64,000 nt of DNA from Haloechinothrix halophila YIM 93223 (GTDB lineage: Bacteria > Actinomycetota > Actinomycetes > Mycobacteriales > Pseudonocardiaceae): positions 4,801,502-4,865,501 of the forward strand of contig NZ_KI632509.1 in assembly GCF_000504245.1 (NCBI RefSeq). Direction: 5' to 3'. The position numbers were made by a program, and so were the translations under genes. A model generated the notes under the pieces. That model saw only the letters and a list, made by a program, of their open reading frames with translations. It was not told where the DNA came from and made no database searches. Of this stretch, positions 8,263 to 17,152 are shown piece by piece (positions within the stretch are counted from its first letter, which is position 1; each line of letters opens with the position of its first letter).

Positions 8263-9090
8263 TCAGATGGACCACACATGAATTCCGGTGGACGAATCCT
8301 CGCCGCGCTGACCGTCGGACGTCGCCAGCACCAGGCGTCGCAGAATCGCGATGATCTCGTCGTTCTCCTCGAAATAGAAGTGGCCGCCGGGTACCACATG
8401 AGACTCGATCGGGTGCGCGGTCACCTCTTGCCAGCAACTCGCCTTCGTTCCGGTCACGTGCGGGTCGGACTCACCGACCACGGTGACGATCGGGATGTTC
8501 AGAACCGGCTCTGGTTCGAACACGTAACCAGCTACCATGCGGAACTCCTGGCGCAGCCGCTCCACAAGAACCTCTGCCATCTCCGGAAATTGCAGACTGT
8601 CACTCGGGACGCCACCGAAAAACTGGGCTTCCTCCAGGAAACTGTCGGGCGGCAGCGAGGCAAGGCGCACGACTCGCTCCGACGGAAGCAGTCGCGGTCC
8701 GGCGCATCCCGACACCACGAGGGCAGCCGGACGGACAGGCAACCGTCGCGCCACCTCGAAGGCCACGAGCGCGCCAAGGCTGTGGCCGAACAGGTAGAAC
8801 TCGCCTTCCGCTGCCTCGGCTAGCTCCGTCGCGGCAGCATCCGCGAGCTCGACGACGGTTCGCGGCCGTTCCTCGGCGAACCGGTGCCCCGCACCGGGCG
8901 GGCACACGCCGACGAGCCGAACCGTGCCGTCCAGTTCCGGTTGCCACTCCAGGAATCGCTCGGCTCTACCACCCGCGTGCGGGAACATGAACATCGTCGG
9001 ATACTCCGAATGGGCGCCTGTAATGAACCAGTCACTACTGCGGGCGGCACTCTCGGACTCGGGAGTACCCGACACGTACGGATCTTTCAT
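8263..9090 (-). CDS. Type II thioesterase (alpha/beta hydrolase), first gene of the operon
   Basis: A 275-residue GrsT/TesA-type thioesterase: FMFPHAGG near the N-terminus, nucleophile elbow GHSLGA (Ser104), acid in VVGESDPHV and catalytic His in VPGGHFYF. Such enzymes remove wrong or stalled acyl groups from carrier proteins of NRPS and PKS lines and almost always accompany such clusters. ATG 9090 is chosen over TTG 9108 because AGGGG lies just before it. It is the first gene of the minus-strand operon, so the promoter should lie in 9091-9700. Its presence implies carrier-protein chemistry; the carrier proteins are probably encoded left of the window. Confidence 0.88.
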   Translation of the reverse strand: MKDPYVSGTPESESAARSSDWFITGAHSEYPTMFMFPHAGGRAERFLEWQPELDGTVRLVGVCPPGAGHRFAEERPRTVVELADAAATELAEAAEGEFYLFGHSLGALVAFEVARRLPVRPAALVVSGCAGPRLLPSERVVRLASLPPDSFLEEAQFFGGVPSDSLQFPEMAEVLVERLRQEFRMVAGYVFEPEPVLNIPIVTVVGESDPHVTGTKASCWQEVTAHPIESHVVPGGHFYFEENDEIIAILRRLVLATSDGQRGEDSSTGIHVWSI

Positions 9091-9334
9091 GTTTCCCCTG
9101 TTTTCCAAGTTCTTTGATTGCGCGAAAATACTCCGTAGCCAGGACCGATAAAGCTCATAATCCTCCCCCGATCACCAGCGCACCACGACGATCCGAAAAT
9201 CACACAGCGATCCGAAACTCGCCATCCACGCCATACCGCGGAAATTCCGTCACGATAGCAGGACGGCGACGCGATATCCGAGGACACGCAGCCAGCGCAG
9301 CACAGCCCCACCGATCGACCACGCGAATCTGTTC

Positions 9335-9381
9335 AATGGTCGATCGATCATTTCAGCGCATTTCGAATGCTATTAGTCAAC
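9335..9381 (-). promoter_or_regulatory. Candidate promoter with palindromic operator
   Basis: On the minus strand TTGACT (plus 9376-9381) is followed at the -10 distance by an 18-bp palindrome, AATGATCGATCGACCATT (9335-9352), with one mismatched pair. The layout, a -35 box with a palindrome over the -10/start area, is typical of a repressor-controlled promoter. No clean -10 hexamer is visible. Confidence 0.35.
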
Positions 9382-9557
9382 CCCTTTATACAATGCCGGA
9401 ATAAGGTCCCACGATGTATGACCACACATCCGCAAACCCCCGGTAATCCCCGAAGACATCTCTATATCTCTCTGCCTGTTTCCACGTCGACTTTCAGTCA
9501 ATGTGACGAAAACGACATTACCGAGCGCAATGGAGAGGTTGCCATCATCTATACGGG

Positions 9558-9573
9558 TGTGATCTGGATCACA
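9558..9573. promoter_or_regulatory. CRP/GlxR-type binding site
   Basis: TGTGATCTGGATCACA fits TGTGA-N6-TCACA exactly and sits in a longer inverted repeat (9556-9575, nine-base arms, TG centre). This is the known half-site pair of Crp and of actinobacterial GlxR. It lies about 470 bp before the first gene of the operon to its left. Control by cAMP is inference. Confidence 0.65.
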
Positions 9574-9772
9574 CCATCCACAATAGACTAACCTAGCGTC
9601 ACAATCCAGCTCAGTGACCCCACTTTCGTTGTACGCCAGAAGGTCTGACATTACGACATACGTAGCCAGGGAGTGTCATTCGGCCGATCATTTCTCTCCC
9701 GCGCGGCACGCAACCAATCACCACTGAGTGGTCTCGCGGGAAGAAGGGCTCAGTAATACCCCGCACGCACCC

Positions 9773-12700
9773 TCAGCATGGCGACTCGTACGACTCCTGC
9801 GGCAGGTAGCGCCGCCATTCCGCCGGGGTGAGCACGCCAGACGAGACCGCGCAGATCCGCTCGACGCTGCGCTCGACGTCGTAGTCCCAGAGGCGCGCGG
9901 TGCCGTCGCTGCCGCCGGTGACGACGGTGCCGCCGTCCGGGGTGAACGCCACCGATTCGACCACACCGGTGTGCCCGGTGAGCGCGACCGAGCCTGGCAG
10001 CCGCGGCGCCTTCCACATCCGAACGGTCTTGTCGTAGCTGCCGCTCATCAGCCGGTACCCGTCCGGACTGAACGCCACCGACGTCACCGTGTCGGTGTGC
10101 CCGTACAGCGGGCCGCCGAGCGCGTGCACATCGGACATGTCCCGCGTGCTCCACAACCGGATGGTCTTGTCGCCGCTCGCTGTGGCGAGCGCGAAGTCGT
10201 TCGGGTGAAACGCGACCGACCAGACCGGGCCGGAGTGCCCGGTCAACGGCTCGCCACGTGGCTTCGGATCACCTGGATCGCTGACGTCCCACAACCGGGC
10301 GGTCTGGTCGAAGCTGCCGGTCACGAACGTCTCGCCGTCCGCGCTGAACGCCCCGGACGTGATGTAGGCGGAATGCCCGGTGTCGATGTCAGCGAGCTTC
10401 TCCGGCTTCGCGGGATTCGAGACGTCGTAGAGCCGCAAGTCCATGCCGTCGACCACGGCGAGCGTGGTCGCGTCAGGACCGAAGAACCCCGCCGCCCCGG
10501 GCAGAGTCGCCACCAGCTCCGGGTGCTCGGGATCGGCCACCCGCCACAACCGGACCTTGATGTCGGTGCCGCCGGTCGCGAGCAGCCCGCCGCGCGAGCT
10601 GAAGTCGAGCGCATACACCGTGCCCTTCACATCGCGCAACACCGGCCCGATCGGGGTCGGGTCCTCGCGGTCAGCGATCCGCCACAACCGCGCCGTCCGA
10701 TCGGCCCCACCGGTGGCCATCAGCTCACCACGGGGGCCGACGGCGACCGCGCTGACGCCGTCCGGGTGGCTGGCCAGCGCGCCACTCGGCAGCGACCACA
10801 CTCGCGCGACCCCGTCGTCGCTGCCGGTGGCCAGCCGAGCCCCGTCCGGACTGAACCCGACCGCGTAGACGGTGCCCGATCGCGCAGAAAGCGGCTCACC
10901 GAACGGCACAGCGTGCGCCGGATCGGTGACGTTCCACAGCCGGGTGGTGCCGTCAGCACTGGCTGAGGCGAGCCGCCGCCCGTCAGGGCTGAACTTGACC
11001 GACCACACCAAGCCCTCGTGCCCGGTCAGCGTGTCGTGCTGCCGCGCCCGCCTCGGGTCGGAGACATCCCACAACCGCACCGTGGTGTCCTCGACCCCCA
11101 CCGCGAGCGTGTCACCGTCCGGGCTGAACGCCACAGAGTGCACCATGTCCGCCGCACCGGTCAGCGGTTCGCCGAGTTGCTCCGGACCGCGCGGGTGGGA
11201 GACATCCCAGAGCCGGACGTCGTGGTCATCGCTGCCGCTGGCGAGCACGGTGCCGTCCGGGCTGAACGCGATCGACCGGACCGCGGCGTCGTGCCCGGTC
11301 AGCACGTCCAACCGCGTCGGCCGCGACGGATCGGAGACGTCCCACAGGCCGACGGTGCCGTCATCGTTGGCGGTAGCGAGCAGGTCACCGTCCGGGCCGA
11401 ACGCGAGCAGGTACATCGTGCCGTTGCCGGGCCGGAGCGGTTCCCCGATTCGCGTGACGGCAGCGGGGTCTGAGACGTCCCAGAACCGGATCGTGGCGTC
11501 GTCGCCGGTGGTGGCGAGGGTGTCACCGTCCGGGCTGAACACTGCCGAGCTCACCCAGCTCTCGTGCCCGGTCAGCGGCTCTCCGAGCGGCATGACATTC
11601 GCCGGATCCGAGACGTCCCACAACCGCACGGTCCTGTCCCCGCTGGCGGTGGCGAGCACCGTGCCGTCCGGGCTGAACGATGTCAGATACACCGCACCCT
11701 CGTGACCGCGCAGCGGGGTGGCCAGCGGCGACTGGCCGGTGGACAGCAGCCGCGCGGCGACGCCCTGGTGTTGCGGGCGCATTCGGTGCGCGACCAGGCT
11801 GAGCTGCGCGGATAGCGACGGGTCTTCGGTCGCGATGCTGTCCGCCTCTGCCACGATCTGCCGGAACTCGGCGTCATCGCGTTCGTTGACGGCGATAGCC
11901 GCGGCTCCCGCCGCGATCAGCGCGAACACGCCGACGAGCGAGACGGCGGCCCGCCGTAGCCAGCGCTGCCTGCGGTGTTGCTGACTGGACACCCGGACGA
12001 AACGCCGGGCGCGCGGGGTCAGCTCGACGGTGCCGGACTCGCACGCGAGCTGTTCGGACGACTCCAGCCGCGAGCCGCGATACAGCAGCGACGGGTCACG
12101 GTCCTGCTCGTCCCACGTCGCGGCGTCGGCTTCGAGCCGCTGCCGGGCCAGGTTCTCGGCACGGTTGTCGTCGATCCAGCCGCGCAGCCTCGGCCACGCG
12201 TCGAGCAGCGCCTCGTGAGTGATCTCGACCGACTCGGCGTCCAGGGTGACCAGTCGTGCCTGTACCAGGACTTCCAGCGCCCGCTCGCGCGCCGGATCGG
12301 GGTCGGTGCCGACCAGCTCGGCGCGGGTGGCCACGCGCCGGACGTCGCGCGTCTCGTCGCCAACCCGGACCAGCCGCAGCAGGATGCGGCGCGCTGCCTC
12401 GGCGGCGTCCTCATCCAACTCGGCCCATGCCCGCTCGGCGGTGGCGGCGACCGCGCCATGGATGCCACCCGCGCGCCGGTAGCCCGCGACGGTCAGCTTG
12501 CCGTTGCCGCGGCGCTGCCAGGTCGCGAGCAGCGCGTGCGCGAGTAGCGGCAGGGCGCCCGCCTCGTAACCGGGCGCACCGCTGGGACGGCTACCACTGC
12601 GGCGCAGCGTCGCGCCGAGGTCGGCCAGCATCAAGTCGACAAGGCCCGGCTCCCACTGCAGCCCGACCGCTTTCGCGGGCCGCACGACGGCGTCACGGAG

Positions 12701-13696
12701 TTCGCTCTCGCTCATCGCACCGAGCGCGAGCTGCCGCCGCTGCATCGCATCGACCAGCTCGGGGAAGCCGAGGCAGTGGTGATAGAAGTCGGCGCGCACA
12801 CCGAGCACCACGACGTACGGTGCCTGGCTGTCGCCGGATGGGGTGCACAGCGCGTGCAGGCGTCGTACGAACTCGATCCGGACGTCCTCGTCGTCGCACA
12901 GCGTGAATAGCTCTTCGAACTGGTCGACGATCAGGACGCCGCATGGGATCGCGCCTGCCGGATCGGCGGCATCGGAGCCTGCGGCATCACCGCCGTCTCC
13001 GGATGCGCCGTCGCCCTCGAACGCCGCGAGCTGACCCAGCGGGTCGGCGCCCGGCGTCAGCGTGGTGATCGGCAGCTCCGACGTCTGCTCCTCCCCCAGC
13101 GTGCCCGCCGACAGTGAGGGCCCGAGACCCGCGCGCAGCAACGACGACTTCCCCGCGCCGGACGCGCCGACCAGCACCACGAACCCGCCGTCGGTGCCAG
13201 CCTGCGCGATGCGGGCGATCAGGTCTGAGGTGGCGCGCTCCCGCCCGAAGAACCACTCCGAGTCGGACTGCTGGAACGCCGCCAGTCCCCGGTACGGACA
13301 CACCGCATCGCCCTCGACCGCGGCGCGTGGCGACACCACCTCGCCGCTGTCCGAGAGCGGGCTGGCGAGTGCGGCCTCCCACCAGGAGCGCCACGTCGTC
13401 ATGTCGTACAGACCAGCGATCACCGGCTCGGGCCTGCGCCTGCGCGCCTCACCGATCAGCACGCGCAGCACGGCGGCGAGTCCGGCGAAGCGGGCGGGCA
13501 CGTTCCTGCCGCGCCGCCAGTCGCTGATGCGTTGCGCGGGCACGCGCACCGGACGCCCGTTGTCGTCGACGCCGCGTTCCCGCGCGACCGACTCGGTGAC
13601 TCGTTTCAACGGCGGGTTGCCCGCCTCCGCATACAGCAGCGCGAAGCGTTCGGCGAAGGCAGCACGGGTGCTGTCGGTCACATCGGTCTCGGTCAC
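9773..13696 (-). CDS. nSTAND NTPase with N-terminal HTH and 14 C-terminal WD40 repeats
   Basis: A 1307-residue protein in four parts: an HTH-like N-terminus (about 10-85; RVPAQRISDWRRG), a STAND NTPase with Walker A GASGAGKS (177-184) and Walker B GVLIVDQFEELF, one hydrophobic helix near 590-615 (AAVSLVGVFALIAAGAAA), and 14 WD40 repeats (FSPDG...LATGS...RLWDVSDP) filling the rest, enough for two seven-blade propellers. Such proteins use the propeller as sensor and the NTPase as switch; some act in phage defence or signalling. The WD repeats are highly alike, suggesting recent duplication. It starts at GTG 13696 after GAAGTGAAGG. No effector domain other than the HTH is seen. Confidence 0.85.
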   Translation of the reverse strand: MTETDVTDSTRAAFAERFALLYAEAGNPPLKRVTESVARERGVDDNGRPVRVPAQRISDWRRGRNVPARFAGLAAVLRVLIGEARRRRPEPVIAGLYDMTTWRSWWEAALASPLSDSGEVVSPRAAVEGDAVCPYRGLAAFQQSDSEWFFGRERATSDLIARIAQAGTDGGFVVLVGASGAGKSSLLRAGLGPSLSAGTLGEEQTSELPITTLTPGADPLGQLAAFEGDGASGDGGDAAGSDAADPAGAIPCGVLIVDQFEELFTLCDDEDVRIEFVRRLHALCTPSGDSQAPYVVVLGVRADFYHHCLGFPELVDAMQRRQLALGAMSESELRDAVVRPAKAVGLQWEPGLVDLMLADLGATLRRSGSRPSGAPGYEAGALPLLAHALLATWQRRGNGKLTVAGYRRAGGIHGAVAATAERAWAELDEDAAEAARRILLRLVRVGDETRDVRRVATRAELVGTDPDPARERALEVLVQARLVTLDAESVEITHEALLDAWPRLRGWIDDNRAENLARQRLEADAATWDEQDRDPSLLYRGSRLESSEQLACESGTVELTPRARRFVRVSSQQHRRQRWLRRAAVSLVGVFALIAAGAAAIAVNERDDAEFRQIVAEADSIATEDPSLSAQLSLVAHRMRPQHQGVAARLLSTGQSPLATPLRGHEGAVYLTSFSPDGTVLATASGDRTVRLWDVSDPANVMPLGEPLTGHESWVSSAVFSPDGDTLATTGDDATIRFWDVSDPAAVTRIGEPLRPGNGTMYLLAFGPDGDLLATANDDGTVGLWDVSDPSRPTRLDVLTGHDAAVRSIAFSPDGTVLASGSDDHDVRLWDVSHPRGPEQLGEPLTGAADMVHSVAFSPDGDTLAVGVEDTTVRLWDVSDPRRARQHDTLTGHEGLVWSVKFSPDGRRLASASADGTTRLWNVTDPAHAVPFGEPLSARSGTVYAVGFSPDGARLATGSDDGVARVWSLPSGALASHPDGVSAVAVGPRGELMATGGADRTARLWRIADREDPTPIGPVLRDVKGTVYALDFSSRGGLLATGGTDIKVRLWRVADPEHPELVATLPGAAGFFGPDATTLAVVDGMDLRLYDVSNPAKPEKLADIDTGHSAYITSGAFSADGETFVTGSFDQTARLWDVSDPGDPKPRGEPLTGHSGPVWSVAFHPNDFALATASGDKTIRLWSTRDMSDVHALGGPLYGHTDTVTSVAFSPDGYRLMSGSYDKTVRMWKAPRLPGSVALTGHTGVVESVAFTPDGGTVVTGGSDGTARLWDYDVERSVERICAVSSGVLTPAEWRRYLPQESYESPC

Positions 13697-13913
13697 GAAC
13701 CTTCACTTCCTACGCGGCAGAGTCGTCGCGTCCGGACCGGATAACCGGCCCCCAGTCGCTCAACTGGGATTTTAGGGAACCGGAACTGACGGACTGTTGT
13801 ACTCCCCCGCCGATCATCGGCACTCTGCTGTGGGGCCGGAGGGATCCAACGGGTCACGCTGTGCTGGGCAGGGCTAGGGGGCTTGCCCAGCGCGGCGATC
13901 CGGCTCGGGGGTG

Positions 13914-16676
13914 TCAGCCGTCGGTGATGAGCCCGCCGGAATCGTCCGGCGTGGTCGTCGTTGTCGTCGGCTCGGCAGACGGCGAGGGCTCGCTCGTCTC
14001 AGTGCTCGGTGAGCCGTTAGCGGGCGGCTCGTCAGGCCCGCCGTCCGGTTCCGGTTCGGGGTCCGGTGCCGGCGGCGGGGCACACTGGATCTCCTCTGTC
14101 GGCTGGTAGACGACCGTGCGGGTCTCGCGGTCGACGAGTTCGCCGTCGAGGGTGCGAATGATCCTGGTGTTGGTGGCGCTGTAGCCGGACGCGCCCTCCT
14201 GCGGAACGCACTCGGTGCCGTATGGCTTCACGACGACGGGCGCGCTGGTGTAGTTGAACGGCTCGCTGGTGACCGACTTCACCTTGAAGTGCTTGGTGCC
14301 CCAGAGCTTGACGGTGATGCTCGTCGGCGTCCACTTCGTCTCGATGGCGACGCCGTTCGGCGTGGTGTTGCGGAACTTCAGGTCGATGACGCTTGAGCCG
14401 TCCGGGTTCTGGAACACCGTGGCTTCGCGCGCGAGCGGGTACCGGCTGATGTAGCGGCTGTGCTCACGGTGCTCGACGTCGGCCATGCCCGCGAAATAGG
14501 CAGCGTTGTAGAGCGTGGTCGCGAACTGCGAGATGCCACCGCCGACGGCGCGGGTCAGCTCGCCGTTCTCGATGATGGCGGCCGCTACGTAGCCCTGCTT
14601 GATGCCGCGAGGCCCGGTGTGGCCGTTGAGGCTGAACGTTTCGTCGGGCCGCACGATCGCGCCGTGGACTTCCTTGGCGACGCGCTTGATGTTCACGCCG
14701 GAGTCGCTGGCGAAGTTGTGCGTGGTGAACTTGCCGATGACTTCTTTGATACCGAGGTCTTTGAGTTCCTTGGTGGTCAGCTCGGCGGGTGTGTCGTGGT
14801 AGGCGACGTTGACCTCGCGCTCGTCCGTCGTGTTCGCGGCTTTGAGCACCGCGTCCGATGTGGCTTTCCACTCCACCTCGGTGCCGTCAACGGATGGCTT
14901 GACTTTGGCGCGCTTCTTGCCGAACTCGATCCGGGCGTCCTCGCCCTTGACCTCGGTGGACGCCAGGCGCTTGCCCATCGTCTTCCGCAGCCGCTTGGGC
15001 GGGATCCTTGGGCTGAGGCTGCCGTCGTCGTTGGCGGTGAACGTGACGACGCGCGCGATCTGGCCCGGTGTCATCCGCATGGTGCGACCGCGTGCCTCCA
15101 GCGTGATTGGCTCCGACACAGCCGTCCGCGCGAAGCCGTTCAGGGCGCGCCGCACGCCGTCCGGCGTCGCCTTCACCGCGAGCGTATCCACCGGAATCGG
15201 GATGACATCGTGCTTCACCCAGCCGGTGATGACGTCCTGTACGCCGCGGGCCACGTCCAATCGCTTGCCCGCGGCTGGCTGGACTGGCACCGGAGTCGTC
15301 CCGTCGAACTCGACGGTGCCCTCGACCTTGGCGACGTCGATGCTCTCGGCGAGTTCGCTGAGCGTCTTCGCGATGGCCTCGTTGTTGCCGCTGGCGACGG
15401 CGTCCACCTCGCGATCGGTGAACAGTGACAGCGCCCTGGTGAACGGGTTGTAGTCGGGCGTGTTCGCGGCGTCGACGGTCGCCGCCCAGTCGATCGTCAC
15501 CTCAGCCGCGTCAGGCTCGATCTCGATGGACTCGCCATCGGCGGTCGCGGTACGGGGCTGGTCGAGCCGAGGCGAGAGCCGCAGCCGCAGCACGGACTCC
15601 GCCTCGATCGGTTCGAGGCCGCCGATCTCCACACCAGCGACGACCACGTTGCGCGGGATCTCGCCCTGGGTGGCGAGCAGGTCGATCAGGTACAGCCCCG
15701 TGAGCGCGGCAAGGACAGCCGCGGCGATGCCTAGCGTCTTGCGCAGCCGGGCGAACAGCGACACGACAGCCGCACCCACGCTCGCCAGCACTGGCTTGCG
15801 GCGTGGGGCTGGTTCGTGCTCGGACGTCTCGTCCTCGGCTGCCGCGTCCGGCGCTTCGCCGTCCGGTGCCGTTTCGTCGAGCGTGACGGCACCGATTTGG
15901 ACCGTCTTGGGATCAAGGTCGACCGGCACGTGTTGGATCGTCGGAGGCTCGGCGTCCGACCGCTCCGGCTCGGTTTCAGCCGTCCCGGTCGTGTCCGGGC
16001 CTGAGCCCTCCTCGGCCTTGTCCGCCTCAGCCTTGTCTGCCTCCTCGGCTGGCTCGGCTGGCTCGGCTGTTTCGGCTGTCTCGGCTCCATCCGATGCCGC
16101 TGACGTCGCGGCGATGACGGCGGTCGCCTCCGCGTCAGACCGTTCCGGCTTGGATTCGTCGGTGTCCGCGTCCGCAGCGGTGGACTCGGCGGCCTCAGTG
16201 GCCCCAGCGTCCGCCTCAGTGGCGTCGGCGTCGTCGGCATCCGTGACGTCGGCATCCGTGACGTCGGCGTCCGCTTCGGTGGTGTGCGATTCAGTGGTGT
16301 GCGGTTCAGCGGTTTCGGCTTCGACGGCTTTATCGGCTGCGGCGGCGGTCTCGTCGGACGCAGCCTCAGCGTCGGGCTCGTCAGTGTCGGTGACCTCAGC
16401 GCTCTCGGACTCGACAGGCGCAGCGTCCGCCGCGTCAGGCCCGGTGTCGGCCTCCGTGTCGGCGTCGGGACCCGAATCCGCGTCATCCGCGGTCTCGGCA
16501 CCGTCCGCCTCCGTTGCTTCCCCCTCAGCCACCTCCGCATTGGTCTCGGCGCGCTCAGGCTTGGCCTGCTCGGCGCCCGCTACGTCACCCGGCTGGGCCT
16601 CCGCTGCCGACGCCTCGTCGTCACGCCCCTCATCCGTTTCCTCAGCTGGCCTCGCGCCGGCGTCACCGTCACTCAT
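13914..16676 (-). CDS. VanW-family membrane protein with a long acidic N-terminus
   Basis: About 920 residues. The first 290 are almost only Ala, Asp, Glu, Thr and Ser, a disordered acidic tail that should lie in the cytoplasm. A basic stretch and one membrane helix follow (TLGIAAAVLAALTGLYLIDLLA), then two outside PG_binding_4 (YoaR)-type domains, then the VanW domain (FSLNGHTGPRGIKQGYVAA, GGGISQFATTLYNAAYFAG, HSRYISRYPLAREATVF) and a Pro/Thr/Ser-rich tail. VanW proteins occur in wall-associated loci but their reaction is unknown. ATG 16676 is preferred (GAGGG seven bases before); ATG 16694 is possible. No van resistance genes are nearby. Confidence 0.85.
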   Translation of the reverse strand: MSDGDAGARPAEETDEGRDDEASAAEAQPGDVAGAEQAKPERAETNAEVAEGEATEADGAETADDADSGPDADTEADTGPDAADAAPVESESAEVTDTDEPDAEAASDETAAAADKAVEAETAEPHTTESHTTEADADVTDADVTDADDADATEADAGATEAAESTAADADTDESKPERSDAEATAVIAATSAASDGAETAETAEPAEPAEEADKAEADKAEEGSGPDTTGTAETEPERSDAEPPTIQHVPVDLDPKTVQIGAVTLDETAPDGEAPDAAAEDETSEHEPAPRRKPVLASVGAAVVSLFARLRKTLGIAAAVLAALTGLYLIDLLATQGEIPRNVVVAGVEIGGLEPIEAESVLRLRLSPRLDQPRTATADGESIEIEPDAAEVTIDWAATVDAANTPDYNPFTRALSLFTDREVDAVASGNNEAIAKTLSELAESIDVAKVEGTVEFDGTTPVPVQPAAGKRLDVARGVQDVITGWVKHDVIPIPVDTLAVKATPDGVRRALNGFARTAVSEPITLEARGRTMRMTPGQIARVVTFTANDDGSLSPRIPPKRLRKTMGKRLASTEVKGEDARIEFGKKRAKVKPSVDGTEVEWKATSDAVLKAANTTDEREVNVAYHDTPAELTTKELKDLGIKEVIGKFTTHNFASDSGVNIKRVAKEVHGAIVRPDETFSLNGHTGPRGIKQGYVAAAIIENGELTRAVGGGISQFATTLYNAAYFAGMADVEHREHSRYISRYPLAREATVFQNPDGSSVIDLKFRNTTPNGVAIETKWTPTSITVKLWGTKHFKVKSVTSEPFNYTSAPVVVKPYGTECVPQEGASGYSATNTRIIRTLDGELVDRETRTVVYQPTEEIQCAPPPAPDPEPEPDGGPDEPPANGSPSTETSEPSPSAEPTTTTTTPDDSGGLITDG

Positions 16677-17152
16677 CGCGAGTCCCTCACGCATTCACCT
16701 CGATTTCAGCGGCAAGGCCCAGAATCATGCCAGATCGCACGCTTCGCCCACTGCCGACCCGCCTTCTCCAAGACTAGGCGTCCCCCTCAGCGCCGAGCGG
16801 CGAAGATCAGCACTGCCCCAGCTCAGCTCGCTCGCGAGGGGTGGGATCGCGGAGCTTGTGATCCGGCACGGCCACCGGCCACAGCGCAACAGAACAATCA
16901 AGAAAATGGCGGACAAAGCATCCCGTCGAGGCCATTCCACGTAACCCCACTCACGCCGTTAACGCCGATTATCGAAACGATCGGGAAGCCGCTGTCAGAA
17001 TGCCGTGCAATACCGCGTCGGCACGAGTTTTCGCAACCATCCTCAACCGAGTACCGACACGTTCTGACAACGCTGCCTCACAGATCGTAATGCCCGGATT
17101 GTCGTGTGGCACACGAAAGCGTCATCCGGCCACACTTAAGCTTGTCCCCACT
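16677..17152. other. Divergent intergenic region between VanW-family and GDSL genes
   Basis: About 475 bp between two divergent starts. It should hold both promoters. Only the TAAGCT hexamer at 17137-17142, ten bases before the GDSL start, is recognisable. No gene, RNA or strong repeat is seen. Confidence 0.5.

Larger units (their letters stand above)
9091..9772. other. AT-richer regulatory intergenic region upstream of the biosynthetic operon
   Basis: About 680 bp with clearly lower GC than the flanks and no convincing gene. It holds a CRP/GlxR-type palindrome (9558-9573), a TTGACT box facing left with an adjacent 18-bp palindrome (9335-9381), and a small ACCACT-G-AGTGGT palindrome at 9720-9732, 41 bp past the stop of the WD40 gene, which could end that transcript. 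A 92-codon minus frame at 9373-9651 is not supported by codon use. Confidence 0.6.

Noticed and set aside
9373-9651. 92-codon minus-strand frame containing the CRP-type site
   Set aside because: Low GC at third codon positions unlike every gene here, no ribosome site, no family; it is regulatory DNA.
9728-12906. Arg/His/Pro-rich plus-strand frames of 137-412 codons across the WD40 gene
   Set aside because: Shadows of the repeat protein on the other strand; composition is typical of antisense frames in high-GC DNA.
13914-16676. Glycopeptide resistance operon
   Set aside because: VanW-family alone is not a resistance marker; no vanHAX-type ligase or dehydrogenase genes are near.
14460-16944. 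Long plus-strand frames (up to 494 codons, Ser/Ala-rich) opposite the VanW-family gene
   Set aside because: They mirror the codon bias of the minus-strand gene (GC-rich third positions) and the Ser/Ala repeats are the complement of its acidic tail. No ribosome site or family.
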